Positions 1 through 8,795 of a stretch of DNA of 30,576 nt are shown here, one piece after another. A model generated the notes under the pieces. It did not search any database, was not told the DNA's origin, and saw only the letters and a program-made list of their open reading frames with translations. Source of the DNA: an uncultured Clostridia bacterium (GTDB lineage: Bacteria; Bacillota; Clostridia; Christensenellales; Pumilibacteraceae); contig CAKQDN010000021.1 in the NCBI GenBank assembly GCA_934229275.1, positions 1-30,576 on the forward strand. The letters run 5' to 3'. Within the stretch, counting starts at the first letter, position 1, and each line of letters begins with the position of its first letter. Both the position numbers and the translations under genes were made by a program.

Positions 1-1247
1 CGCTCAATCTGTTCGAAACTTTAGGCGCGGGTAAAGTAACCGAAGAGCATGTTGAGGCAGGCTTACCCGTTCCGGGCGAACGTGTTTTGGAAACTACCGT
101 TCAGAAGATCAATAAACTTCTCGGCATCGAGGTCGCGACCGATAAAATCACTGAAATACTCAATAATCTGGGCATAAAATCCACCGTTTCGGAAGAAAAA
201 CTCACTTGCATAATTCCGCTTTACCGTGACGATATCGACAATTACACCGATATTACCGAAGAAATTATTCGTTATTACGGCTATGATAACCTCAAATCGA
301 CATTTATCGAAAAGGCTCATCCCACGATCGGCGGCAAGACCAAAGAACAAAAAACCGTTGACGTCGTTAAAGATTACATTATAGCGTGCGGAGCGATGGA
401 AGCGGCTACTTTTTCGTTCGTAAGCGAAAAGCAGTACGATAAACTCGGCATCGCGAAAGACGATGGCTTGCGTAAATTTATCCGCATAGTAAATCCGCTC
501 GGTGAAGAATATTCTGTTATGCGTACGCAACTGGCAGGAAGTATGCTCGAAAGCGTTGCGAGAAATTGCAGTTTTAAGAGCGACGATTATCGTTTGTTCG
601 AAGTCGCCAGAACTTATATTCCGAAAAGTTTGCCTCTTACGGAACTCCCGGACGAAAAATACACGCTTTGCGTTTGCTTTACGGGCGAAAAAGAAGATTT
701 CTATTCGATTAAGGCGGTAGTAAACGGACTGCTGCGTGAAATCGGCGCGGAAAACGTAACGTACGAACGCAGCGAAATCGGTTATCTGCATCCCGGAATA
801 AGCGCCGACGTGTTCGTAAACGACAAAAAAGTCGGATATATAGGAAAAATTCATCCCGTAACCGCAAAAGCGTTCGATATTCCCGAGCATGTTTTTATTG
901 CCGAAATTACTATTCAGGACATTATCGGAAAAGAAAAAAAGAATTTCAGATTCCGTCCGCTTCCCAAATTCCCGATAGTCGAACGCGACGTCGCGGTCAT
1001 TGTGGACGACGAAGTGCCCGTCGGCAAAATTATCGACTGCATTTATGAGTCTGCGGGTGAAATCTGCGACGAAGTGAACCTGTTCGACGTTTACAGGGGC
1101 AATCAGATTATAACCGGCAAGAAGAGCGTTGCTTTCTCGCTCCGTTTGCGCAGCGACGATCATACTCTCGTTGATGCCGAAATCCAAGAAGTAATGAAAA
1201 GAGTAGTGGAAGGGCTCCAAAGCGATCTGCATGCCACACTCAGATAA
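1..1247 (+). CDS. pheT: Phenylalanyl-tRNA synthetase beta subunit, 3' part (5' end outside window)
   Basis: PheT is the beta subunit of the alpha2-beta2 enzyme that charges tRNA-Phe in the cytoplasm. The frame is open from base 3, so the gene enters from the left and lacks its N-terminal half. The first visible residues (LNLFETLGAGKV) fit the end of the B3/B4 editing region. A B5-like DNA-binding-fold segment follows (VQKINKLLGIEVATDKI), then the catalytic-like core, and the C-terminal ferredoxin-fold anticodon-binding domain (RPLPKFPIVERDVAV through SLRLRSDDHTL), which ends normally. The upstream neighbour should be pheS. The stop lies inside the next gene (17-bp overlap), so the two are probably co-transcribed and translationally coupled. 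An in-frame TTG at 87 is not the true start, because coding continues upstream of it. Confidence 0.95.
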   Translation, partial: LNLFETLGAGKVTEEHVEAGLPVPGERVLETTVQKINKLLGIEVATDKITEILNNLGIKSTVSEEKLTCIIPLYRDDIDNYTDITEEIIRYYGYDNLKSTFIEKAHPTIGGKTKEQKTVDVVKDYIIACGAMEAATFSFVSEKQYDKLGIAKDDGLRKFIRIVNPLGEEYSVMRTQLAGSMLESVARNCSFKSDDYRLFEVARTYIPKSLPLTELPDEKYTLCVCFTGEKEDFYSIKAVVNGLLREIGAENVTYERSEIGYLHPGISADVFVNDKKVGYIGKIHPVTAKAFDIPEHVFIAEITIQDIIGKEKKNFRFRPLPKFPIVERDVAVIVDDEVPVGKIIDCIYESAGEICDEVNLFDVYRGNQIITGKKSVAFSLRLRSDDHTLVDAEIQEVMKRVVEGLQSDLHATLR

Positions 1248-3423
1248 AAAACTCGAAATACTTGCTCCTGCCGGAAATTTTCAATCGCTGCAACGCGCCG
1301 TTATGTGTGGCGCGGACGCGGTTTATCTCGGCTTGAACAAATTTAACGCAAGGGCGAAAGCGGGCAATTTTTCTGTTGAAGAACTGTCCGCCGCCGTTGC
1401 GTTTTGCCGTTTATTCGGCGTCAAAGTATACGTCACGTTCAACACTTTGTATAAAGCAGGTGAATATGACGACGTATTGGCTTGCATTAAGCAATGTCAT
1501 AATTGTGGTGTAAATGCCATAATTTTACAAGATTTTGCACTGGTTTCACACATTAAGAGCACTATGCCTGACATAGTACTTCATTTGAGCACGCAAGCAG
1601 GCGTACACAATCTCGAAGGTGCGCTTGTCGCCGAACGGCTCGGATTTACAAGAGTTATTTTATCAAGAGAAGCGTTGCTTTCCGACATTAAAAAGATTAA
1701 AGAAAATACTTCTTTGGAAATCGAAGCGTTTGTTCAGGGTGCGCTGTGCGTATCTTTTTCCGGCAATTGCTATTTTTCGTCGCTTGTTTCAGGATATAGC
1801 GGAAATCGCGGAAAATGTATGCAACTTTGCCGCAAACGTTATTCTTTTAAAAACAAGCAAGCATATTGGCTCTCTCCGAAAGACGTTTGCATGAAAGACG
1901 ATATTCAGGCACTTATCGCCGCAGGCGTTACGTCGTTTAAAATCGAAGGTCGCATGCGTAGACCAGAATATGTCGGAGAGGCGGTAAACTGCTATAAAAG
2001 CGCAATTACCGGTGCAAAATACGATATTTCAAGATTAAAACGCATGTTTAATCGCGGAGATTATACCTCGATATATATCGATAACGATTCGGAAGACGTA
2101 ATTTATCCGTATTCTCAAAATCATATCGGCATCCCGTTCGGAACCGTTAAAAACGTTAGCGGAAAAACAGCAGTCGTCAGCCGTACGCTTTCGAAGGGCG
2201 ACGGAATCAAATTTCTTCGTAACAAAGAAGAAACAGGCAGCGCGAGTATATCCGTAAGCGGAACGAAAACCGGTTTTGCCGGCAACGTTCGCTCGGGAGA
2301 CAATGTACGACTTACCACTGATAAGGCATTATGCGAGCAAATCGCCGCACAAAAACGATATATCCCGTTTGATTTGACTGCCGAAACAAAAGAAAATCGC
2401 GTTTATTTTACTCTTACAAGCAAAAATGCGTCCGTTAAAATACATTCAGAAGTACTCCAAAACGCGCTGAGTAGTCCGTTAAGCGAAAACGACATCGTTG
2501 CATGCTTTTCAAAAACGGAAGATACGGGATTGAAATTGAATCGCTCGGCAATAAACGTTACGCAGAACTTGTTTTTACCAAAATCACAACTAAACGGACT
2601 TCGTCGATCTGCTTGCGACGAACTGATAGATAAGATAATAAAGACTAACGCTCCGAAACCAGACGAAAAGCCATTTGAAAACGTTTTTGAAAATCTCGAC
2701 TATTTCGAATCTTCTTCTAAATGCGTAATCGCCGCTTTTGACGACGTTTCTGTCGCCAATAATATGGTTGATTTATATGATTTTGCCGCGTTTTCACCGA
2801 AAAACTGGCGTGACGACGTTTTAACTCAATTAAGCGCATTAAAAAAGCCGTTTCTTCTCGTTATTCCCAATGTAATAAGGGGCTTAGACCACGAACTTGT
2901 TGCAAAAGTATTGCGATCTGACATTGTTCAAAACGTAATAATCAACAATATTTTCGGTACAGTGCTATGTAAAAACAAAAAAATTCTGTTCGGACCGATG
3001 ATGAACATGCTCACCGATGAAATTAAGTGCGCTAAAATATTGTCGGTAGAAGGGAAAAACGTAAGTGCCGACAATTTCGTGTATGTGTACGGAATGTTTC
3101 CGCTGATGACTTTTTGTCATTGTCCTTTCAGATCGTATAACGGAGGAAAATGTCTTGAATGTAAAGCACCGCCAAGCGGAAATCTTCGCGACGAATACGG
3201 AAATTCGTTTACGTTGCAATCGTACAGACTTCATTATTGCTATTGCAGACTTTTAAACGATAATCCGATAAATTTGACGGGAACTGACATTAAAACGCAA
3301 AGAAAATTCGTAGATTTGGTTGGAATCGACGAAGAAAAATGCTATAATATTCTTGAGGCGGTACGAAACGGACAAAAACTTCCCGGCGGAACGCTTGCTT
3401 TTTACAATAAAAAATTGGAATAA
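1231..3423 (+). CDS. U32 family protein, probable rRNA/tRNA hydroxylase type
   Basis: 730 aa. The N-terminal U32 barrel begins KLEILAPAGNFQSLQRAV and contains the family signature GNRGKCMQLCR. Cys173, Cys180, Cys196 and Cys200 form the cysteine set expected to hold an iron-sulfur cluster. KIEGRMRRPEYV is another family hallmark. The family is often annotated as collagenase-like peptidase, but the characterised bacterial members RlhA and TrhP hydroxylate 23S rRNA C2501 or the tRNA wobble uridine, so RNA hydroxylation is the better guess; the substrate cannot be told here. The second half (about 340-730) resembles the extended form of the family and ends with a further Cys-rich stretch (HCPFRSYNGGKCLEC, then HYCYC) that could bind metal. 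It starts 17 bp inside pheT. Codons 110-117 contain one copy of the 23-bp palindrome. Confidence 0.88.
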   Translation: MPHSDKKLEILAPAGNFQSLQRAVMCGADAVYLGLNKFNARAKAGNFSVEELSAAVAFCRLFGVKVYVTFNTLYKAGEYDDVLACIKQCHNCGVNAIILQDFALVSHIKSTMPDIVLHLSTQAGVHNLEGALVAERLGFTRVILSREALLSDIKKIKENTSLEIEAFVQGALCVSFSGNCYFSSLVSGYSGNRGKCMQLCRKRYSFKNKQAYWLSPKDVCMKDDIQALIAAGVTSFKIEGRMRRPEYVGEAVNCYKSAITGAKYDISRLKRMFNRGDYTSIYIDNDSEDVIYPYSQNHIGIPFGTVKNVSGKTAVVSRTLSKGDGIKFLRNKEETGSASISVSGTKTGFAGNVRSGDNVRLTTDKALCEQIAAQKRYIPFDLTAETKENRVYFTLTSKNASVKIHSEVLQNALSSPLSENDIVACFSKTEDTGLKLNRSAINVTQNLFLPKSQLNGLRRSACDELIDKIIKTNAPKPDEKPFENVFENLDYFESSSKCVIAAFDDVSVANNMVDLYDFAAFSPKNWRDDVLTQLSALKKPFLLVIPNVIRGLDHELVAKVLRSDIVQNVIINNIFGTVLCKNKKILFGPMMNMLTDEIKCAKILSVEGKNVSADNFVYVYGMFPLMTFCHCPFRSYNGGKCLECKAPPSGNLRDEYGNSFTLQSYRLHYCYCRLLNDNPINLTGTDIKTQRKFVDLVGIDEEKCYNILEAVRNGQKLPGGTLAFYNKKLE
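1558..1580. repeat. Dispersed 23-bp palindrome, copy 1 (inside U32 gene)
   Basis: The consensus from the window is arm AGTACTATGTC, centre T, then the reverse complement of the arm. This copy differs at two of 23 positions (C for T at positions 3 and 10). It is read as S-T-M-P-D-I-V-L (codons 110-117), just before the LHLSTQ motif. Confidence 0.8.
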
Positions 3424-3431
3424 TTTTATTA

Positions 3432-5795
3432 ATGACTATTAAAGAACGCACAATTAAATTACTTGATTTCGATAAGATTTTACAAAAAGTAGCCGATTTT
3501 GCGCTTTCATCTACGGCAAAGAAACGAATTCTCGAATATGTACCCGATTATGATTTGAAAACCGCGCGCTATCTTCAAAACCTTACCGAAGAAGCGACGA
3601 TAATTCGAAGCAAATATCTTCTCTCCCCGGTAACCGCAATCGACGACATCGATGAGATTATCGCAAAGAACAGAGTGGGTATAACTCTTAATATGGGTGA
3701 ACTGCTTAAAGTGTCGCGCGTGTTGAAAGCTGCATCGTACTTAAAAGAAAAAATCGATGGCACAGGCGACGACGTAACGCTTCTTAAAAACGAACTATCG
3801 TGTCTTTACGTCGATAAAGCCCTGCAAAAAGACATCGAAGAGAGTATTATAAGCGATGAAGAAATGAGCGATAACGCAAGTTTCAAACTTAAATCAATTC
3901 GTCGTAATATTCTCAATCTCAATTCAAGACTTAAAGAAAAACTTCTGGGCTACACCAAAAACAATTCTTCGTCGGAATATCTCCAGGACAATCTGTATAC
4001 GGTGCGAAACAACCGCTTCGTTCTTCCGGTTAAATCCGAGTGCCGCTCAAACGTCCCGGGACTGATTCACGATCAGTCCGCAACGGGTGCGACAGTGTTT
4101 ATCGAGCCTTTCGCGCTCGTAGAACTCAATAACGGATTGCAGACCGCGCTTGCCGAAGAACAGGCGGAAATAGAGCGGATTTTAACCGAATTTTCCGAGC
4201 GTGTGCACGGCAATCTTGAAAGCCTTATTGTCTGCAAAAATAAAATTACTATGTGTGACATAGTATTCTCGAAGGCTGTTTTTGGCGAAAAAACGCACGG
4301 AATTAAGCCGTTTTTGACTAATGACGGCGCAACGAATTTATCTGAAGCGCGGCATCCTTTGATCGATCGCAATAAGGTAGTCCCCGTTTCGATTTCCATC
4401 GGAGAAAGTTATTCCGCGCTTTTGCTAACAGGTCCGAACACGGGCGGAAAAACCGTTTCGATGAAAACGTTGGGACTTATGTGTCTTATGGCGTATTCGG
4501 GAATTCCTCTAGCGTGTAAAAACGCCACTGTGTCTGTCTACGACGAGATTTTCTGCGACATCGGCGACGAACAAAGCATTTCAAACGAACTCAGTACTTT
4601 TTCTTCCCATATTGTCAACATCAACAATATTATCGATAACGTCACGAATAAGTCGCTTGTTCTTATCGACGAATTAGGCGGAGGTACGGATCCGACCGAA
4701 GGAGCAGCACTCGCCATAGGCATAATCAAATATTTCGAAACGGTAGGATGCAAAACAGTCGTTTCCACACATTATGACAAACTGAAAGAGTATGCGCTTT
4801 CGTCCGGAAACGTCATGAACGCATGTATGCTTTTCGATGAAAAAACGCTGATGCCGACGTATAAACTCGTTATCGGCATGCCCGGAAGCAGCAATGCGCT
4901 AAAAATCGCACAAGGACTCGGGATGAACGAGTTCGTCTTGAAAGAGGCTGAAAAAAATCTCGATTCCGATAAGATTGCGTATGAGAATATAATTCGCTCT
5001 GCCGAAAACATTAAAAATCAAGCAGAGCAGGAAATGAGTAAGGCGCGCGAAGAGAAAGAACGATACGAAAACGAGCGAAAGCAACTTGCCGCCGAAAAGC
5101 AAAAAACCGACGCTCTTTATGAAAAAATCAAGAGTAACGCTTCTGCGGAAGTTAAACGAATAGTTGCAGCAAGAGTGGCGAAGGCGGAAAACATAATCGC
5201 CGAAATGAAAGCGATTTCCGATGCCGTTAACGAGCAAAGTCTGCTTGCCGCACGCATTAAACGCAATCAATTGATTGATCTCGAATATAAACTCGAAAGC
5301 GATAAAAACGTCGAATATGCGACGCTGCCGCCCGATAAAATTAAAGTCGGGGCTCGCGTAATCATTAAAAGTCTCGGTTCGGAAGCGGAAATTATGCAAC
5401 TTCCCAACAAAAAAGGCGAAGTGAGAGTGAAAAGCGGAAACATAACGACGTTTGTTAAAACCGACGACCTCGGTGAAATTCCGCAAAAAACAACCGTAGA
5501 AAAACCGAAAAAGCAGCCGAAACCGCCTGTTTTGCCCATAACCCCAACGGGCATAGTTCCCGAAGTCATGGTTATCGGACAAACAGTTTCCGAAGCGATC
5601 GAAACCATCGAACCGTATATTCAAGCGGCTTACGCATCGCCCGACAAGCAACTGCGCATCGTTCACGGGAAAGGCACGATGGCACTCGCAAGAGGCGTTC
5701 AGAATTACCTTAAAACCATGCCGCTCGTTAAAAGTTTTCGTTTCGGCAGATACGGAGAGGGTGACAACGGCGTCACTATCGTTACGGTAAAGTAG
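3432..5795 (+). CDS. mutS2: MutS2 family ATPase with C-terminal Smr domain
   Basis: 787 aa, normal length. In Bacillota MutS2 acts against recombination and in rescue of collided ribosomes. Visible are the core domain (about 1-300), the Walker A loop GPNTGGKT (334-341), Walker B LVLIDELGGGTD (409-420), a long coiled coil (about 515-640) rich in Glu/Lys, and a C-terminal Smr domain (about 708-787) with HGKGT and the ending YGEGDNGVTIV. The Smr domain starts EVMVIGQTV, where most family members have LDLRG; loss of that acidic/basic pair may mean the nuclease function is lost. The gene begins 8 bp after the U32 stop with only a weak Shine-Dalgarno, so translation may depend on the upstream gene. 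Codons 272-279 carry palindrome copy 2. Confidence 0.93.
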   Translation: MTIKERTIKLLDFDKILQKVADFALSSTAKKRILEYVPDYDLKTARYLQNLTEEATIIRSKYLLSPVTAIDDIDEIIAKNRVGITLNMGELLKVSRVLKAASYLKEKIDGTGDDVTLLKNELSCLYVDKALQKDIEESIISDEEMSDNASFKLKSIRRNILNLNSRLKEKLLGYTKNNSSSEYLQDNLYTVRNNRFVLPVKSECRSNVPGLIHDQSATGATVFIEPFALVELNNGLQTALAEEQAEIERILTEFSERVHGNLESLIVCKNKITMCDIVFSKAVFGEKTHGIKPFLTNDGATNLSEARHPLIDRNKVVPVSISIGESYSALLLTGPNTGGKTVSMKTLGLMCLMAYSGIPLACKNATVSVYDEIFCDIGDEQSISNELSTFSSHIVNINNIIDNVTNKSLVLIDELGGGTDPTEGAALAIGIIKYFETVGCKTVVSTHYDKLKEYALSSGNVMNACMLFDEKTLMPTYKLVIGMPGSSNALKIAQGLGMNEFVLKEAEKNLDSDKIAYENIIRSAENIKNQAEQEMSKAREEKERYENERKQLAAEKQKTDALYEKIKSNASAEVKRIVAARVAKAENIIAEMKAISDAVNEQSLLAARIKRNQLIDLEYKLESDKNVEYATLPPDKIKVGARVIIKSLGSEAEIMQLPNKKGEVRVKSGNITTFVKTDDLGEIPQKTTVEKPKKQPKPPVLPITPTGIVPEVMVIGQTVSEAIETIEPYIQAAYASPDKQLRIVHGKGTMALARGVQNYLKTMPLVKSFRFGRYGEGDNGVTIVTVK
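4245..4267. repeat. Dispersed 23-bp palindrome, copy 2 (inside mutS2)
   Basis: Differs from the consensus at positions 2, 11 and 22; the core ACTATG...GACATAGTA is intact. Read as I-T-M-C-D-I-V-F at residues 272-279, the same phase as copies 1 and 5. The protein shows no insertion here compared with what I recall of the family (D-[IF]-[IV]-F-x-K-A). Confidence 0.78.
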
Positions 5796-5801
5796 GTGCA
5801 T

Positions 5802-6515
5802 ATGGATTATTTCGAATTTAATGCGACAAACCCGAAAAACAACGAAAAAGGCGGCAGAACATTTGTTCTTCTGCGCCGAGCATCGGTGTATGCGATTTTC
5901 ATCGCGGCGACTCTCATACTCATTTTAATGCCATGGGATGCCCGTGACGAAGTTTCTCAAGGATTGGTGATATTTTACAATATTCTCATAATATTACTCA
6001 TTATGATGCCTCTTTTCGGGTGTTATTTCGTTTTCAGAAAACTTTCCAAGCGTTATTTCGAGTATGACTACCTGATTTACGGAGATCTATTGAAAATAGT
6101 ACGCATTTCCAACAAAGCGGAAAGAAAAGTGGTTTACGACCTCAATCTGTGCGACGTGGAAAAAATCGGCATATATTTAAGCGATGCATATGCCGTTAAT
6201 TCCGCAGCCGTCGATAAAACGGAAAGTTTCGCGTGCAATCAAAACAGTCCGTTCTATCTTTATTTTTCCGTAACGAACGGAGGTAAGCGCGAAATTCTGA
6301 TTCTCGAATACGATTATTCGTTCGTCACCGCTTTGAGGAAAATAATGAAGCGCGAATCGGCATTCGACAAAGACTTAATTCTGGTTCTGAAAAAAACCGA
6401 AAAACAAGCCGAATCGCCCGAAAACACCGGTGAAACGTCTTTAGACGAACAGCAAACGGAAGAACAAAACGAACAAACTCCCGACAAAAATGCCGACACG
6501 GAGAACGAACAATGA
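5802..6515 (+). CDS. Small membrane protein with two helices, PH-like cytoplasmic domain and acidic tail
   Basis: I do not recognise a named gene. From ATG 5802 it is 237 aa. Two hydrophobic segments (about residues 28-46 and 57-78) form a hairpin in the membrane. A soluble region follows (about 85-190) whose strands and placement resemble bacterial PH/YcxB-type domains. The tail is rich in Glu, Gln, Asn and Asp and looks disordered. A GTG at 5796 is in frame directly after the mutS2 stop, but the AGGTG at 5795-5799 overlaps it and sits better before ATG 5802. The stop overlaps the next start (ATGA), so it shares an operon with the desulfurase; nothing links it to sulfur transfer by sequence. 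Confidence 0.75.
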   Translation: MDYFEFNATNPKNNEKGGRTFVLLRRASVYAIFIAATLILILMPWDARDEVSQGLVIFYNILIILLIMMPLFGCYFVFRKLSKRYFEYDYLIYGDLLKIVRISNKAERKVVYDLNLCDVEKIGIYLSDAYAVNSAAVDKTESFACNQNSPFYLYFSVTNGGKREILILEYDYSFVTALRKIMKRESAFDKDLILVLKKTEKQAESPENTGETSLDEQQTEEQNEQTPDKNADTENEQ

Positions 6516-7642
6516 TATATCTCGATAACGCAAGCACCACTTCGGTTTATCCGGAAGTTGCCGAAATCATGCAAAACTACTATATAAACGACTTTTTCAA
6601 TGCTTCCGCGACTTATAAACCCGCCATGCGCGTTCATTCCGCAATCGACGAAGCAAGAGGCGTGATAGCAAGCCTGCTCGGCGCAGGCAAAAACGAAATA
6701 TACTTCACTTCCTGCGCGACCGAAAGCAACAACTGGGTAATCAAAAACGGATTCAAAAACAAGAACGGGAATATAGTCGTTTCCGCAGGCGAGCATGCGT
6801 GCGTATACGAAAGCGCGATGTATATGCAAAGCAAAGGTTTCGACGTTCGTTTTGCAAAACTTATGCCGAGCGGCTTTGTCGATATCGACGATCTGATGTC
6901 TAAAACAGATAAAAACACCTGCCTTGTATCCGTCATGCATGCGTCCAACGAAACAGGCGTGATCAACGACATAAAAAACATTTCAAACGGCGTCAAAAAA
7001 ATAAATCCGCGCATAATTTTTCACAGCGACGGCGTTCAGGCTTTTTTGAAAACCCCGGTAAACGTCGCAAGCATGAATATCGACGCGTACAGCATTTCCG
7101 GTCATAAATTTCACGCACCGAAAGGCGTCGGAGTGCTTTATCTTAATCCGAAAATACATTTAAGTCCGCTAATAAGCGGCGGAGGACAGGAAAACGCGAT
7201 GCGCTCCGGTACCGAAAACGTTGCAGGAATCGTTGCAATGGCAAGCGCCGCCAAAATTTACGCACGCACGTTCGACAGACAAAAAATCGAACAAAATTAT
7301 GCTTTTCTCATCGAAAATCTGAAAAAAATCGACGGATGCGAGATAATCGGCGACACCGAACGCAATACGAAACTCATTCTTGCAGCGTCTTTTGCAGGCT
7401 GCAAAGCCGAAATTCTGCAAACCATGCTGGCAGATGAAGATATTTATATCGGACGAGGTTCGGCATGCTCCAGTCATCACGCAGGAAACAGAGTACTTGC
7501 CGAAATGGGTTTAAAACAAAACGTAATCGACGGAACTCTGCGATTCAGCCTTTCTCCCGAAACCACGCAAGAAGAAATCAAACAAGCAACCATTGCACTC
7601 GCGGAAAAAATCAACGCGCTAAGAGGTAATAAAATTGGATAA
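6512..7642 (+). CDS. Cysteine desulfurase (NifS/IscS type), likely sulfur donor to ThiI
   Basis: 376 aa, class V aminotransferase fold, PLP-dependent. It removes sulfur from cysteine and carries it as an enzyme persulfide. The start YLDNAST is typical. Key residues visible are His95 in AGEHACVYES, Asp173 and Gln176 in HSDGVQAF, the PLP lysine Lys199 in SGHKFHAPKGVG, the motif GGGQENAMRSGTEN, and the persulfide cysteine Cys319 in GRGSACSSH. The gene overlaps thiI by 8 bp. This matches the NifZ-ThiI pairing known in Bacillus subtilis, where a dedicated desulfurase feeds ThiI, so tRNA 4-thiouridine is the likely destination rather than general Fe-S assembly. That assignment is inferred from context. 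Confidence 0.92.
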   Translation: MIYLDNASTTSVYPEVAEIMQNYYINDFFNASATYKPAMRVHSAIDEARGVIASLLGAGKNEIYFTSCATESNNWVIKNGFKNKNGNIVVSAGEHACVYESAMYMQSKGFDVRFAKLMPSGFVDIDDLMSKTDKNTCLVSVMHASNETGVINDIKNISNGVKKINPRIIFHSDGVQAFLKTPVNVASMNIDAYSISGHKFHAPKGVGVLYLNPKIHLSPLISGGGQENAMRSGTENVAGIVAMASAAKIYARTFDRQKIEQNYAFLIENLKKIDGCEIIGDTERNTKLILAASFAGCKAEILQTMLADEDIYIGRGSACSSHHAGNRVLAEMGLKQNVIDGTLRFSLSPETTQEEIKQATIALAEKINALRGNKIG

Positions 7643-8795
7643 ACTTATTCTCATTCGCTACGGCGAAATTCATTTAAAAGGTAAAAACAGACGCTTTTTC
7701 GAAAACACGCTGATTAAAAACATCAACGACAATCTTAAATCGTTCGAGCATACTTTCGAACGCGCACCTGCTCGTTACGTCGTGTCGAATTACCGCGCCG
7801 AAGACGAAAACGCGATTATCGAAGCACTTAAAAAAACGTTCGGAATTCACTCTATAAGCGTTGCATACGAATGCGACAGCGATCTCGACCAAATCGCAGC
7901 AATCGCACTGCAGATAAGCCGCGACATAGGCACGTTCCGCGTTACGACCAATCGTGCGGATAAAACTTTTCCGCTCAATTCGATGCAGATTAGCCGCGAA
8001 ATAGGCGGAAGAATTCTCGAAAAAAAGCATGGTCTTACCGTTGACCTGTTTAACCCCGATTTTACCGTATACGTAGATTTGCGCGAAAACGGCAAAACTT
8101 TCGTGTACTCGGAGACTATTTTATGCCCGGACGGCATGCCGGTAGGATGCGCAGGAAAAGGACTCGCAATGCTTTCGGGCGGAATCGACAGTCCCGTCGC
8201 GTGCTATTCGATGGCAAAACGCGGACTAAAACTCGATATGCTGCATTTTCATTCCTATCCGTACACGAGCGCGATGGCAAAGGAAAAGGTCGTGCATCTT
8301 GCCGAAATTCTGCGCCCTTACACGGGGCCCGTAACGCTTATCTGCGCGCCAATGACCAAAATTCAGGAACTCATTCATCAGAAGTGCGACACTTCGTATA
8401 TGATCACGCTCGTGCGTGTATTCATGATGCGCATTGCCGAAAAAGTCGCGCTTAAGCGTAAATGCGGTTGTATCGTAAACGGAGAAAGTCTCGGTCAGGT
8501 CGCATCGCAAACGCTCGAGAGCATAACGGTTACGAATTCGCAGATTAAATATCTGCCCGTGTTCCGTCCGCTCATAGGCAGTAATAAGGAGGAAATTATC
8601 GAAATATCCAAAAAAATAGGCACTTTCGAAACGTCCGTCTTGCCGTACGAAGACTGTTGCACGGTATTCTTGCCTGACGCCCCGATCACTCGTCCGAAAA
8701 TGAAAAACGTGGAAAGAGAACTATCGAAACTCGGAGACATCGACGCGCTAATCGACGAGAGCGTCAACAACCTCGAAATAATCGAAATCGTCTAA
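7635..8795 (+). CDS. thiI: tRNA 4-thiouridine synthetase ThiI, without rhodanese domain
   Basis: 386 aa. ThiI adenylates U8 of tRNA and replaces oxygen with sulfur, giving s4U, a near-UV sensor; in some bacteria it also serves thiamine synthesis. It has the N-terminal ferredoxin-like and THUMP region (about 1-165) and the PP-loop AMLSGGIDSPVACYSMAKRG (about 177-196). It ends soon after the catalytic domain, as in Bacillus, with no C-terminal rhodanese domain; the sulfur must therefore come directly from a desulfurase, fitting the upstream gene. The start is TTG 7635, preceded by AGAGGT about 8 nt upstream; it overlaps the desulfurase stop. The last 48 bp overlap the 3' end of the opposing penicillin-binding protein gene. 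Confidence 0.94.
   Translation: MDKLILIRYGEIHLKGKNRRFFENTLIKNINDNLKSFEHTFERAPARYVVSNYRAEDENAIIEALKKTFGIHSISVAYECDSDLDQIAAIALQISRDIGTFRVTTNRADKTFPLNSMQISREIGGRILEKKHGLTVDLFNPDFTVYVDLRENGKTFVYSETILCPDGMPVGCAGKGLAMLSGGIDSPVACYSMAKRGLKLDMLHFHSYPYTSAMAKEKVVHLAEILRPYTGPVTLICAPMTKIQELIHQKCDTSYMITLVRVFMMRIAEKVALKRKCGCIVNGESLGQVASQTLESITVTNSQIKYLPVFRPLIGSNKEEIIEISKKIGTFETSVLPYEDCCTVFLPDAPITRPKMKNVERELSKLGDIDALIDESVNNLEIIEIV

Noticed and set aside
63..1232. Long minus-strand open frame opposite pheT
   Set aside because: It is the shadow of pheT: phenylalanine-rich, without motifs, and entirely inside a well-supported gene.
4899..5801. 300-codon minus-strand frame opposite mutS2
   Set aside because: It is antisense to the coiled-coil and Smr region, has no ribosome site and a biased composition.
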